Shown: positions 1 to 5,367, numbered from the stretch's first letter. The stretch is 6,861 nt of DNA from Chloroflexi bacterium RBG_16_48_8 (GCA_001795115.1 MGNI01000211.1:8749-15609); one strand, 5' to 3'. Notes: a model not told the origin generated them from the sequence alone. Translations and numbers: made by a program.

Positions 1-186
1 CACCACCACCAAATGGTTGACCTTTGCAATCATGCCACGAATAACGGGCGTGTCTTCCTGCTCAACTGTTTGGTGTATTCTTCTTAATCCCAATGCACGC
101 ACCGTCCTTTTCTGCTTCAGTGAATAACCGGTAGGACTCCGCACAAGGGTAATTTGCAGGACTTTATCTTCTTTCTTTCTCGCCAT
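1..186 (-). CDS. rpmD: 50S ribosomal protein L30, 3' end cut by window edge
   Basis: L30 is a small protein of the large subunit. The frame starts at ATG 186 and stays open for 62 codons to the window edge. It begins MARKKEDKVLQITLVRSP and includes RTVRALGLRR, then EDTPVIRGMIAKVNHLV. These are the hallmark L30 segments: the first strand, the ALGLRR helix, and the DTPxxRGMIxKVxHLV motif. Bacterial L30 is usually about 60 residues, so the stop should lie only a few codons beyond position 1. The start is one base downstream of the rpsE stop (TGA, 188-190), so translation is probably coupled to S5. The order S5-L30 is normal for the spc operon, with L15 expected next. Identification is firm; only the C-terminus is missing. 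Confidence 0.95.
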   Translation of the reverse strand, partial: MARKKEDKVLQITLVRSPTGYSLKQKRTVRALGLRRIHQTVEQEDTPVIRGMIAKVNHLVVV

Positions 187-187
187 A

Positions 188-715
188 TCACTTCCGCTCC
201 CAGAAGGGCAACAATTCCGAAGAATCCTTTCCTCGTCGTGCTGCTTCCTCCTCGACACGAGTGAGGTTTCGAAGTCCTTTCAAGGTGGCTGTGGCAATAT
301 TCAGAACATTAGGACTGCCCATCGACTTTGTCAGAATATCTCTCACACCCGCAGCTGCCAAGACTGCGCGAGCCGCCCCTCCGGCTTTCACCCCGGTTCC
401 TGGTGAAGCCGGTCGAAGCAGTACTTCTGCGCCCCCATGCTTAGCCACGATCTCGTGAGGAATGGTGGTCCCAACCAGCGGAACGGGCGCCATCGCCTTG
501 CGAGCCCGTTCGCTTGCTTTACGAATGGCATCCGGGACACCACGGGCTTTTCCTACACCCAGCCCTACCTTCCCCCGATTATCCCCGACGACCACAGTCA
601 CACGAAAAGAAAAACGACGTCCCCCCTTGACCACTTTTGCTACACGTGCGATATCAATTACACGCTCATCCAGTTCCTCAAACTCTTCTTTACGATTAAC
701 AAAATCTCTTCTCAC
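188..715 (-). CDS. rpsE: 30S ribosomal protein S5
   Basis: S5 (175 aa) sits on the back of the 30S subunit near S4 and S8 and contributes to decoding accuracy and mRNA entry. The N-terminal S5 domain (about residues 12-77) contains the signature KGGRRFSFR, then VVVGDNRGKVGLGVGKARG with the basic loop. The C-terminal domain follows with LRPASPGTGVKAGGAARAVL and GVRDILTKSMGSPNVLNIA. Length is normal (about 165-175). The start codon is GTG, chosen because MRRDF-like N-termini are common in the family and because GGAGAG at 723-728 lies 7 nt upstream. The gap from rplR is 21 nt, and the stop is followed after one base by the L30 start. Nothing is odd apart from the GTG start. Confidence 0.97.
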   Translation of the reverse strand: MRRDFVNRKEEFEELDERVIDIARVAKVVKGGRRFSFRVTVVVGDNRGKVGLGVGKARGVPDAIRKASERARKAMAPVPLVGTTIPHEIVAKHGGAEVLLRPASPGTGVKAGGAARAVLAAAGVRDILTKSMGSPNVLNIATATLKGLRNLTRVEEEAARRGKDSSELLPFWERK

Positions 716-736
716 GTTGATGCTCTCCGTCTATGG

Positions 737-1102
737 TTAGAATTCAAGACCTGCTTCACGAGCTGCATCAGCTACAGCTTTTACACGACCATGATATCGA
801 TATCCACCCCGATCAAAGACAACTTGCTTGATCCCCGCAGCCAATGCACGTTCTGCGATAGAGCTGCCAACCAATTTTGCTTGTTTCGTCTTGTTCATAC
901 CTTTAATTTTGAGTTTTATGGCAGCATCTAAAGTGGAGGCGGAAATTAAGGTTCGTCCAGCATCATCGTCGATCACTTGCACGTAAATCTGATTCAGACT
1001 CCTGTATACGTTCAGCCTCGGCCGCTCACCAGTACCCACTAGGTTTTTTCGTACTCTTTGATGACGTCGGAGCCGCATTTCATTTCGAGTTTTCTTGGCC
1101 AT
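737..1102 (-). CDS. rplR: 50S ribosomal protein L18
   Basis: L18 (121 aa) binds 5S rRNA and, with L5, anchors it in the central protuberance of the 50S subunit. The basic N-terminal tail (MAKKTRNEMRLRRHQRVRKN) is followed by the conserved core RPRLNVYRSLNQIYVQVIDD, then LVGSSIAERALAAGIKQVVFDRGGYRYHGRVKAVADAAREAGL. The FDRGGYxYHGRVKA segment is diagnostic. Length is typical. The ATG lies only 2 nt after the L6 stop (TAG at 1105-1107), so translation is very probably coupled. The visible Shine-Dalgarno sequence is modest: AAGG inside the last L6 codons. S5 follows after 21 nt. Confidence 0.97.
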   Translation of the reverse strand: MAKKTRNEMRLRRHQRVRKNLVGTGERPRLNVYRSLNQIYVQVIDDDAGRTLISASTLDAAIKLKIKGMNKTKQAKLVGSSIAERALAAGIKQVVFDRGGYRYHGRVKAVADAAREAGLEF

Positions 1103-1104
1103 TG

Positions 1105-1650
1105 CTATGTTACCTTACCCGCCTTTCCAGCTTTACGTCGGATGTACTCACCCTGATAACGGATCCCTTTCCCTTTGTAAGGTTCCGGTGGACGGATCTT
1201 CCGAATATCAGCTGCCACATGACCGACCAATTGTTTATCAATACCCTGAACCTTTATGAGCCGGGCTCGAGTATCCACATCAAATGTGATTCCCTCAGGA
1301 GGTCTAACTCGAACATCATGCGAGAAGCCTACATGAAGTATCAAGTCTTTTCCATCCATTTCAGGCCGATATCCGACACCCTCGACCTGCAGCACCTTCT
1401 CAAAACCATTGCTTACACCGATCACCATATTGTTTATTAATGCCCGTGTTAGGCCATGAAAGGCTCGGACTTTAGGCTCATCCGTATCTCGTTCTATGGT
1501 AAGAAGGTTCTCCTTTAATTGAATAGAGATTTCTGGACGAAAAGTATGCTCCAAATTTCCTTTTGGACCTTCCACCCGCACGACATTTTCATCAATAGTT
1601 ACTTTGACACCTTTAGGCAACTCGATAGGCATTCGACCTATTCTTGACAC
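1105..1650 (-). CDS. rplF: 50S ribosomal protein L6
   Basis: L6 (181 aa) lies near the factor-binding site of the 50S subunit, next to the sarcin-ricin loop. It opens with SRIGRMPIELPKGVKVTI, the family N-terminus. Two homologous alpha/beta domains follow (about 1-82 and 83-170). The first contains GPKGNLEHTF and the second contains GVGYRPEMDGKDLILHVGFSH. The C-terminal signature GKGIRYQGEYIRRKAGKAGK is complete. Length is normal. The start is GTG at 1650, fixed by AGGAGG at 1656-1661 with a 5-nt spacer. An ATG within that spacer is out of frame. The 57-nt gap from rpsH is the second longest in the window; I saw no clear terminator, and nothing beyond the ribosome-binding site, in it. Confidence 0.97.
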   Translation of the reverse strand: MSRIGRMPIELPKGVKVTIDENVVRVEGPKGNLEHTFRPEISIQLKENLLTIERDTDEPKVRAFHGLTRALINNMVIGVSNGFEKVLQVEGVGYRPEMDGKDLILHVGFSHDVRVRPPEGITFDVDTRARLIKVQGIDKQLVGHVAADIRKIRPPEPYKGKGIRYQGEYIRRKAGKAGKVT

Positions 1651-1655
1651 TCCAT

Positions 1656-1661
1656 CCTCCT
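1656..1661 (-). promoter_or_regulatory. Ribosome-binding site of rplF
   Basis: AGGAGG on the minus strand, 5 nt before the GTG at 1650. It is a near-perfect anti-16S match. It supports the GTG start over the out-of-frame ATG lying between the two. Confidence 0.85.
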
Positions 1662-1707
1662 GTCCTCAATTGTCCTTTTTCCAATATCCAATCTTGATCC
1701 AAGGAAT

Positions 1708-2121
1708 TTACCAAATTTCGCAGAGGACCTCACCACCTACACCCAACTGACGAGCTCTTTGGCCTGTCATCACTCCCTTTGGGGTAGAGAGGATTGAGAT
1801 ACCTATCCCTGAACGCACCCAGGGGATTTCTTGCCGAGAGGCATACACACGACGTCCCGGTCGGCTGACCCGCTTCAAATCAGTAAGGACAGGACGACGT
1901 TGACGACGCTCACCTGAATACTTAATATGAATTCGAATGGTCTTAAAGGGCTGACCTTCGGTCGCAAGCTCCTCAAAACCCTCGATATAGCCTTCTTTTT
2001 CCAGGATTTGAACAATGGCAACTTTGATCTTCGAACTGGGTACCGTTACTGTCTGGTGCCCTGCCATTACAGCATTTCGAATTCGGGTTAACATATCTGC
2101 TATCGGATCTGATACAGTCAT
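1708..2121 (-). CDS. rpsH: 30S ribosomal protein S8
   Basis: S8 (137 aa) binds the central domain of 16S rRNA early in 30S assembly; in E. coli it also represses translation of the spc operon. The N-terminal domain starts MTVSDPIADMLTRIRNA, with VPSSKIKVAIVQILEKEGYI after it. The C-terminal RNA-binding domain carries RVSRPGRRVYA and ends in the diagnostic STPKGVMTGQRARQLGVGGE followed by VLCEIW. Length is slightly above the common 131-133. The ATG at 2121 has AAGGGAG (2129-2135) 7 nt upstream. It follows the rpsN stop by 21 nt. I saw no obvious S8-type autoregulatory helix around the L5 start by eye, so control by S8 is unproven here. Confidence 0.97.
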   Translation of the reverse strand: MTVSDPIADMLTRIRNAVMAGHQTVTVPSSKIKVAIVQILEKEGYIEGFEELATEGQPFKTIRIHIKYSGERRQRRPVLTDLKRVSRPGRRVYASRQEIPWVRSGIGISILSTPKGVMTGQRARQLGVGGEVLCEIW

Positions 2122-2142
2122 TGGCTCACTCCCTTGCCCTTA

Positions 2143-2314
2143 TTACCAAGAAGACTTTACCAAGCCGGGGATCTTCCCCTGTAGGGCTTGTTCCCGCAGG
2201 CAGATGCGGCAAAGTTTAAAACGTCGATAGTAACCACGAGGTCGCCCACAGATTGCGCACTCGAACTTTATACTTCCTACGGGTTTCTCTTATCGGCATA
2301 CATGTTTTAGCCAT
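2143..2314 (-). pseudogene. rpsN: 30S ribosomal protein S14, zinc type, frame broken by an apparent 11-nt deletion
   Basis: S14 of the short four-cysteine class, a zinc-ribbon protein of the 30S head. The sequence reads in two frames. From ATG 2314 it gives MAKTCMPIRETRRKYKVRVRN and then nonsense to a stop at 2216-2218. From about 2262 another frame gives ECAICGRPRGYYRRF, then KLCRICLREQALQGKIPGLV and KSSW with a TAA at 2143-2145. Both CxxC pairs and the conserved C-terminus are therefore intact. The span is 172 nt; adding 11 nt gives 60 codons plus stop, against the family's usual 61 aa. The ATG overlaps the L5 stop by 8 nt (ATGGCTAA) and has GAGGTG 6 nt upstream. The gene is essential and otherwise undamaged, so a sequencing or assembly error or a very recent deletion is more likely than an old pseudogene. 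Confidence 0.9.
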
Positions 2315-2864
2315 ACTGTTCACCTCTTACAAACGGCATTCCTAATAATTGCAGCAAACGTCGTCCCTGTTGATCATCAGGAGCAGTGGTTACCACTGTT
2401 ATTTCAAATCCACGGATCTTATCAATCTTATCGTAATCAATCTCTGGGAAAATCAGTTGCTCTAGGACTCCCAGAGTGAAATTTCCTCTGCCATCGAAAC
2501 TGTTGGGTGAGATTCCGCGGAAGTCCCTTGTGCGTGGCAGCGCGATATTCATCAAGCGATCCAAAAAGGACCACATCTTCTCGCCCCGCAAGGTTACCTT
2601 GACACCGATGGATCTTCCTTCACGTAATTTAAAACTTGCAATACTCTTACGCGCCTTGGTAATGATTGGCCGCTGTCCTGTGATGACGGATATATCTTCA
2701 ACGACAGCATCAAGCGCCTTGGCATTATCAAGCGCTTCGCCCACACCAACATTGACGACGATTTTCTTCACTTTCGGAACCTGCATCACATTGGACAGGT
2801 TGAATTCCTTCATCATCGCCGGTACTGCTTCGTTTTGGTAGTGTTCTTTTAGGTAATGAGACAT
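2307..2864 (-). CDS. rplE: 50S ribosomal protein L5
   Basis: L5 (185 aa from the chosen start) binds 5S rRNA and contacts P-site tRNA from the central protuberance. It begins MSHYLKEHYQNEAVPAMMKE, then VPKVKKIVVNVGVGEA, TGQRPIITKARKSIASFKLR and the signature LPRTRDFRGISPNSFDGRGN with FTLGVLEQLIFPEIDYDKI. It ends GMPFVRGEQYG. Length matches the family (about 180). The frame stays open upstream to 2969, adding 35 residues, but that stretch overlaps rplX and resembles no L5 N-terminus. ATG 2864 has GGGGAG (2875-2880) and AGGAAGG directly before it. The gap from L24 is 22 nt. Its last codons carry the S14 ribosome-binding site and overlap the S14 start. Confidence 0.96.
   Translation of the reverse strand: MSHYLKEHYQNEAVPAMMKEFNLSNVMQVPKVKKIVVNVGVGEALDNAKALDAVVEDISVITGQRPIITKARKSIASFKLREGRSIGVKVTLRGEKMWSFLDRLMNIALPRTRDFRGISPNSFDGRGNFTLGVLEQLIFPEIDYDKIDKIRGFEITVVTTAPDDQQGRRLLQLLGMPFVRGEQYG
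2321..2326 (-). promoter_or_regulatory. Ribosome-binding site of rpsN inside the end of rplE
   Basis: GAGGTG on the minus strand, 6 nt before the ATG at 2314. It lies within the last codons of L5 and sets the S14 start despite the broken frame downstream. Confidence 0.75.
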
Positions 2865-2886
2865 CCTTCCTAAACTCCCCGAAGTC

Positions 2887-3210
2887 CTAAATTTCCGCCT
2901 GGCATTTTTTGCATACGCGTTTACGCTCACCCTCTTTCCGGACAAAAGCAACGCGTGTTGCGGTATCACATTTCGGGCACACCAGCATCACATTCGAGAT
3001 ATGTATCGGCGATTCAAACTGAATAATCCCTGGAGACATTGTTCGTCCGCCGGTTTGGATCTGCTTTTGATGTTTCTTTCTCATGGCAATGCTCTGCACG
3101 ATAATGCTTTCATCTTTTGGGAGCATACGTAGCACTTCACCACGCAGGCCCTTATCACGACCGTTAATGACTTCAACGGTATCGCCTCGAATAATTCTTA
3201 TTTGCCCCAC
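2887..3210 (-). CDS. rplX: 50S ribosomal protein L24 with C-terminal CxxC/CxxC ribbon
   Basis: L24 (107 aa) is an early assembly protein of the 50S subunit, near the tunnel exit. The KOW motif is at residues 6-33 (IIRGDTVEVINGRDKGLRGE). The central part has the IHISNVMLVCP segment. The C-terminus holds Cys78, Cys81, Cys100 and Cys103 in CPKC and CKKC, a probable zinc-ribbon knuckle that is present in many bacterial L24 proteins and absent from others. Length is normal. The start is GTG 3210, supported by AGGAGG 7 nt upstream. A TTG between the two is out of frame. It follows L14 by 11 nt, and the L14 stop is part of its ribosome-binding site. Confidence 0.96.
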   Translation of the reverse strand: MGQIRIIRGDTVEVINGRDKGLRGEVLRMLPKDESIIVQSIAMRKKHQKQIQTGGRTMSPGIIQFESPIHISNVMLVCPKCDTATRVAFVRKEGERKRVCKKCQAEI

Positions 3211-3217
3211 GCTCCAA

Positions 3218-3224
3218 CCTCCTA
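3218..3224 (-). promoter_or_regulatory. L14 stop codon fused to the rplX ribosome-binding site
   Basis: The minus strand reads TAGGAGG. The TAG (3222-3224) ends rplN, and AGGAGG (3218-3223) is the Shine-Dalgarno sequence for the GTG at 3210. Ribosomes ending L14 would stop on the initiation site of L24, which suggests coupled translation. Confidence 0.8.
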
Positions 3225-3593
3225 AAGAACTTCTGGCGCCAGGGAAACGATTTTCGTAAAACCCTTTTCGCGCAATTCACGGGCAACAGGTCCAAAGATA
3301 CGCGTGCCTCGAGGGTTCCGTCCATCATGATCCAAAATGACAGCAGCGTTATCATCAAAACGGATATAAGAACCATCCTCTCGGCGATATTCTTTGGCGG
3401 TCCGAACAATGACTGCGCGAACTACATCACTTTTTTTTACCGTACCATGGGGCGTCGCGGACTTTATCGTTCCTACAATCGTATCTCCCACATGGCCATA
3501 ACGTCGCTTGGATCCACCCAGGACTCGAATGACAAGCAGTTCCCGACCACCGGTATTATCGGCCACCTTAACTCTACTCTCTTGCTGGATCAT
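3222..3593 (-). CDS. rplN: 50S ribosomal protein L14
   Basis: L14 (123 aa) lies at the 50S interface and forms bridge B8 to the 30S subunit. The sequence starts MIQQESRVKVADNTGGRELL, followed by VIRVLGGSKRRYGHVGDTIV and KSDVVRAVIVRTAKEYRREDG. It then has IRFDDNAAVILDHDGRNPRG and TRIFGPVARELREKGFTKIV. The family length of 122-123 is met exactly. The ATG at 3593 overlaps the S17 stop by 4 nt (ATGA), with GAGG 7 nt upstream inside rpsQ. In E. coli the S10/spc operon boundary with its promoter lies here; in this genome there is no room for one. Confidence 0.98.
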   Translation of the reverse strand: MIQQESRVKVADNTGGRELLVIRVLGGSKRRYGHVGDTIVGTIKSATPHGTVKKSDVVRAVIVRTAKEYRREDGSYIRFDDNAAVILDHDGRNPRGTRIFGPVARELREKGFTKIVSLAPEVL

Positions 3594-3901
3594 GATTCAG
3601 CCTCAATTTCTAATTCGTCGACAATCTCCTCCCGCTCAGCGGCAACTTCAGCTTCCGTCGCACGACGAACGAGCTCTTGGACAACCCAGCGTTTCCGTTT
3701 TGATATGGGTCGGCTCTCAACCATCACGATGATATCCCCCGGCCGACAACCCAACTCATCATGGACAAGGTAATCCTTGTGTGCTCGTACAACTTTGCCA
3801 TAGAGGGGATGACGATAATTTCGGTCTACCCGAACCTTTACCGTTTTTTCCATATTGGCACTTATTACCACACCCGATAACCTTTTTCGATTGCTAGTCA
3901 T
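3590..3901 (-). CDS. rpsQ: 30S ribosomal protein S17 with acidic C-terminal tail
   Basis: S17 (103 aa) is a primary 16S rRNA-binding protein of the 30S body. The OB-fold core covers about residues 5-80: KRLSGVVISANMEKTVKVRV, then HPLYGKVVRAHKDYLVHDE, PGDIIVMVESRPISKRKRW and VVQELVRRA. Bacterial S17 is commonly 80-90 residues. Here a tail of about 21 residues (82-103) is mostly Glu with Ala, Ile and Val; it resembles no S17 core segment. ATG 3901 overlaps the L29 stop (ATGA), and the gene end overlaps the L14 start the same way, so three genes form a coupled chain. AAGGTGG lies upstream as ribosome-binding site. The tail is real in frame because the stop is fixed by the overlap with L14. Confidence 0.97.
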   Translation of the reverse strand: MTSNRKRLSGVVISANMEKTVKVRVDRNYRHPLYGKVVRAHKDYLVHDELGCRPGDIIVMVESRPISKRKRWVVQELVRRATEAEVAAEREEIVDELEIEAES

Positions 3902-4116
3902 TCTCCACCACCTTCGTATTCCACTTCCAATTCAACCTCTTGAAGAATGGTTGCAAGGCGGGCAATTTCGCGACGAGCGACTCTCAATCGAGAGGTATCC
4001 GTGAGTTGACCACCTGAGAATTGAAAGCGCAATCTGAAATATTCCTCTCGCGCATCTTCTAAACGACTTCGAATCTCCTGTGGGGAAAGGGCTCTCATTT
4101 CCTCGAGTTTCATCAT
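3898..4116 (-). CDS. rpmC: 50S ribosomal protein L29
   Basis: L29 (72 aa) packs at the peptide tunnel exit, where in other bacteria it helps to form the docking site for signal recognition particle and trigger factor. The sequence is two antiparallel helices: MRALSPQEIRSRLEDAREEY, then FRLRFQFSGGQLTDTSRLRV and RREIARLATILQE. The FxLRFQxxxGQL and RxVRREIARLxT pattern is diagnostic. A short EVEYEGGGE tail makes it slightly longer than the usual 60-70. Two ATGs in tandem (4116 and 4113) are possible starts. GGAGG lies 7 nt before the first, which is slightly preferred. The gap from L16 is 12 nt, and the stop overlaps the S17 start. Confidence 0.96.
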   Translation of the reverse strand: MMKLEEMRALSPQEIRSRLEDAREEYFRLRFQFSGGQLTDTSRLRVARREIARLATILQEVELEVEYEGGGE

Positions 4117-4128
4117 TTCCCCGCCTCC

Positions 4129-4542
4129 CTACATCTCATCCCGCTGGATGAATTTCGTTTTAATGGAGAGCTTGTGCGAAGCTAAACGAACAGCCTCGCG
4201 GGCACTCTCATCATCGAGACCCGATAATTCAAACATGATGCGTCCTGGTTTTACAACAGCCACCCAGTGGTCAACGGAACCCTTACCCTTCCCCATCCTG
4301 GTCTCAGCTGGTTTTTTCGTCACAGGTTTATCTGGGAAGATACGAATCCACACTTTCCCACGACGTTTCATGTAACGGACCAGAGCGCGACGAGCCGCCT
4401 CAATTTGTCGAGCAGTTACCCATCCGGGTTCCAAGGCCTGGATACCATAATCTCCAAAGGAGATCTCCGCTCCCCGGCTCGCACGGCCTTTCATTCGTCC
4501 TCGCATTTGCTTGCGATGCTTTACTCGTTTTGGCATTAACAT
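4129..4542 (-). CDS. rplP: 50S ribosomal protein L16
   Basis: L16 (137 aa) lines the A site of the 50S subunit, organises the tRNA-binding region and joins late in assembly. It starts MLMPKRVKHRKQMRGRMKGR, with ISFGDYGIQALEPGWVTARQ next. The conserved RYMKRRGKVWIRIFPDKPVT and ETRMGKGKGSVDHWVAVVKP then follow. Arg82 in ETRMGKGKG corresponds to the arginine that some bacteria hydroxylate. Length is typical. The start is ATG 4542, with GAGGTG about 6 nt upstream; Met3 is a less likely alternative. Upstream lies the 145-nt repeat-bearing spacer, so this is the one gene of the window that has room for its own leader. The TAG stop sits next to the L29 ribosome-binding site. Confidence 0.97.
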   Translation of the reverse strand: MLMPKRVKHRKQMRGRMKGRASRGAEISFGDYGIQALEPGWVTARQIEAARRALVRYMKRRGKVWIRIFPDKPVTKKPAETRMGKGKGSVDHWVAVVKPGRIMFELSGLDDESAREAVRLASHKLSIKTKFIQRDEM

Positions 4543-4579
4543 TCACGCACCTCGTCGCAAGACTTCATCTTGCTTTCAG

Positions 4580-4616
4580 CAGAATGGCATTGCTATTCTG
4601 CATTTCTAGTAAACCA
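4580..4616 (-). repeat. Hairpin repeat, copy B
   Basis: Minus strand: TGGTTTAC (4609-4616), then 8 nt, then an inverted repeat at 4580-4600. The arms are CAGAAT and ATTCTG, with an inner GC/GC pair around AAT. On the minus strand one A-C mismatch interrupts the stem; read as plus-strand RNA it becomes a G-U pair, giving 9 continuous pairs. It shares its start and the GCCATTCT end with copy A. Confidence 0.7.
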
Positions 4617-4638
4617 GATATGTCTTTCAAAATGGCCA

Positions 4639-4667
4639 AAGAATGGCTTCGTCATTCTTGTAAACCA
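4639..4667 (-). repeat. Hairpin repeat, copy A
   Basis: Minus strand: TGGTTTAC (4660-4667) directly followed by an inverted repeat at 4639-4659. The arms are AAGAATG and CATTCTT (7 perfect pairs). Inside, an A-C mismatch and one C-G pair close a GAA loop; as plus-strand RNA the mismatch is a G-U pair. The outermost pair is A-T here and C-G in copy B, a compensating change. It is too AT-rich and lacks the U-run needed for a good intrinsic terminator. Confidence 0.7.
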
Positions 4668-4687
4668 ATCGGCAGGTGCCGAATAAC

Positions 4688-5362
4688 TCATTCGCTTACG
4701 TAGACGTCCATAACTTCGGTTTCTTCCTCAGACTCAGGTAATGAATCCCCTTTATAAATCCAAACCTTTACGCCAATGCGTCCAAAGGTCGTCAGAGCCT
4801 CGGCTCTGGCAAAATCTATATCCGCACGTAAAGTCTGTGCAGGCACACGCCCTTCCCGCACCCATTCTCTTCGTGCCATTTCAACCCCAGCCAGGCGACC
4901 GGAACTCATTACTTTAATACCTTGAGCCCCTTGCCTCATGGCTTGGTTCACAGCTCTCTGCATAGCTCGTCTGTGGCTAATACGTCGTTCGAGCTGGCTG
5001 GCGATGTTCTCTGCGACCAAATAAGCATCCAAATCAGGGATCTTGATTTCTGCAATGTCCAGCTTTACGTTGGTCCCTGTCATTTCCTGGATCGCCCGAC
5101 GCATCTCTTTGACCGTTATGCCCTTCCGTCCAATGACAATACCTGGCTTGGAGGTATGGACAGTGATCTGAACACTGTTCGGATAGCGCTCGATGTCGAT
5201 GCGAGAAATGCCAGCTTTTGGTGCAATCTTATAGATCAAATTCCGGATAGCGCGATCCTCATGCAGTTGATCCGCATATTTATCCGGATTGGCAAACCAC
5301 CTGGATTCCCACGTCTTGTTAATCTTCAATCGAAAACCAATGGGATGGACTTTACGCCCCAT
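4688..5362 (-). CDS. rpsC: 30S ribosomal protein S3
   Basis: S3 (224 aa) forms part of the mRNA entry tunnel and helicase of the 30S head. It starts MGRKVHPIGFRLKINKTWES. The type 2 KH domain spans roughly residues 39-107 and contains VQITVHTSKPGIVIGRKG, with GRKG at 78-81 as the RNA-binding GxxG loop. The C-terminal domain has QLERRISHRRAMQRAVNQAM, then GIKVMSSGRLAGVEMARREW and FGRIGVKVWIYKGD. It ends in a short acidic tail (PESEEETEVMDVYVSE). Length is within the usual 210-240. The frame opens upstream at a TTG (5377), but AAGGAG at 5368-5373 lies 5 nt before ATG 5362, and homologues begin MG(R/Q)K. L22 ends 21 nt upstream. Confidence 0.97.
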   Translation of the reverse strand: MGRKVHPIGFRLKINKTWESRWFANPDKYADQLHEDRAIRNLIYKIAPKAGISRIDIERYPNSVQITVHTSKPGIVIGRKGITVKEMRRAIQEMTGTNVKLDIAEIKIPDLDAYLVAENIASQLERRISHRRAMQRAVNQAMRQGAQGIKVMSSGRLAGVEMARREWVREGRVPAQTLRADIDFARAEALTTFGRIGVKVWIYKGDSLPESEEETEVMDVYVSE

Positions 5363-5367
5363 AATCT

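Larger units (their letters stand above)
4543..4687. other. 145-nt spacer between rpsC and rplP with two hairpin repeats
   Basis: This is the longest non-coding stretch of the window; every other gap is at most 57 nt. On the minus strand it contains two related hairpins (4580-4600 and 4639-4659), each preceded by TGGTTTAC, and ends with the L16 ribosome-binding site. A 20-codon frame (4593-4655, minus) has no ribosome-binding site and runs through the repeats, so it is not called. A weak promoter-like pair, TTGAAA then TAGAAA 16 nt on, is visible between the hairpins but is not convincing. Confidence 0.8.

Noticed and set aside
437..931. 164-codon open frame on the plus strand
   Set aside because: It lies antisense across rpsE and rplR, which are both unmistakable. 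Its composition reads like a reverse-frame shadow, and it resembles no known protein.
1651..1707. Regulatory element in the 57-nt rpsH-rplF spacer
   Set aside because: Apart from the AGGAGG of rplF I found only a short AGGACA direct repeat and a 4-bp stem, both expected by chance.
2251..2262. Programmed ribosomal frameshift in rpsN
   Set aside because: No slippery heptamer or stimulatory structure is seen. A simple shift would still leave S14 about five residues short just before the zinc ligands. Loss of an 11-nt repeat unit explains both defects.
2865..2969. 35-residue N-terminal extension of L5
   Set aside because: The frame is open, but the stretch overlaps the end of rplX and matches no L5 N-terminus. 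The ATG at 2864 has proper upstream signals and gives the family length.
3327..3773. 148-codon open frame on the plus strand
   Set aside because: It runs antisense over rplN and rpsQ. Low-complexity Ser/Arg-rich product typical of shadow frames.
4601..4635. Possible promoter before rplP (TTGAAA, 16 nt, TAGAAA on the minus strand)
   Set aside because: The -10 match is poor, and such matches occur by chance in AT-rich spacers. No other support is visible.
4593..4655. 20-codon minus-strand frame in the rpsC-rplP spacer
   Set aside because: No ribosome-binding site precedes it, and it runs through the hairpin repeats, which explain the sequence better.
4639..4659. Intrinsic terminator within the operon
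   Set aside because: The stem is short and AT-rich, and no run of T follows on either strand. Termination here would cut off essential downstream genes.
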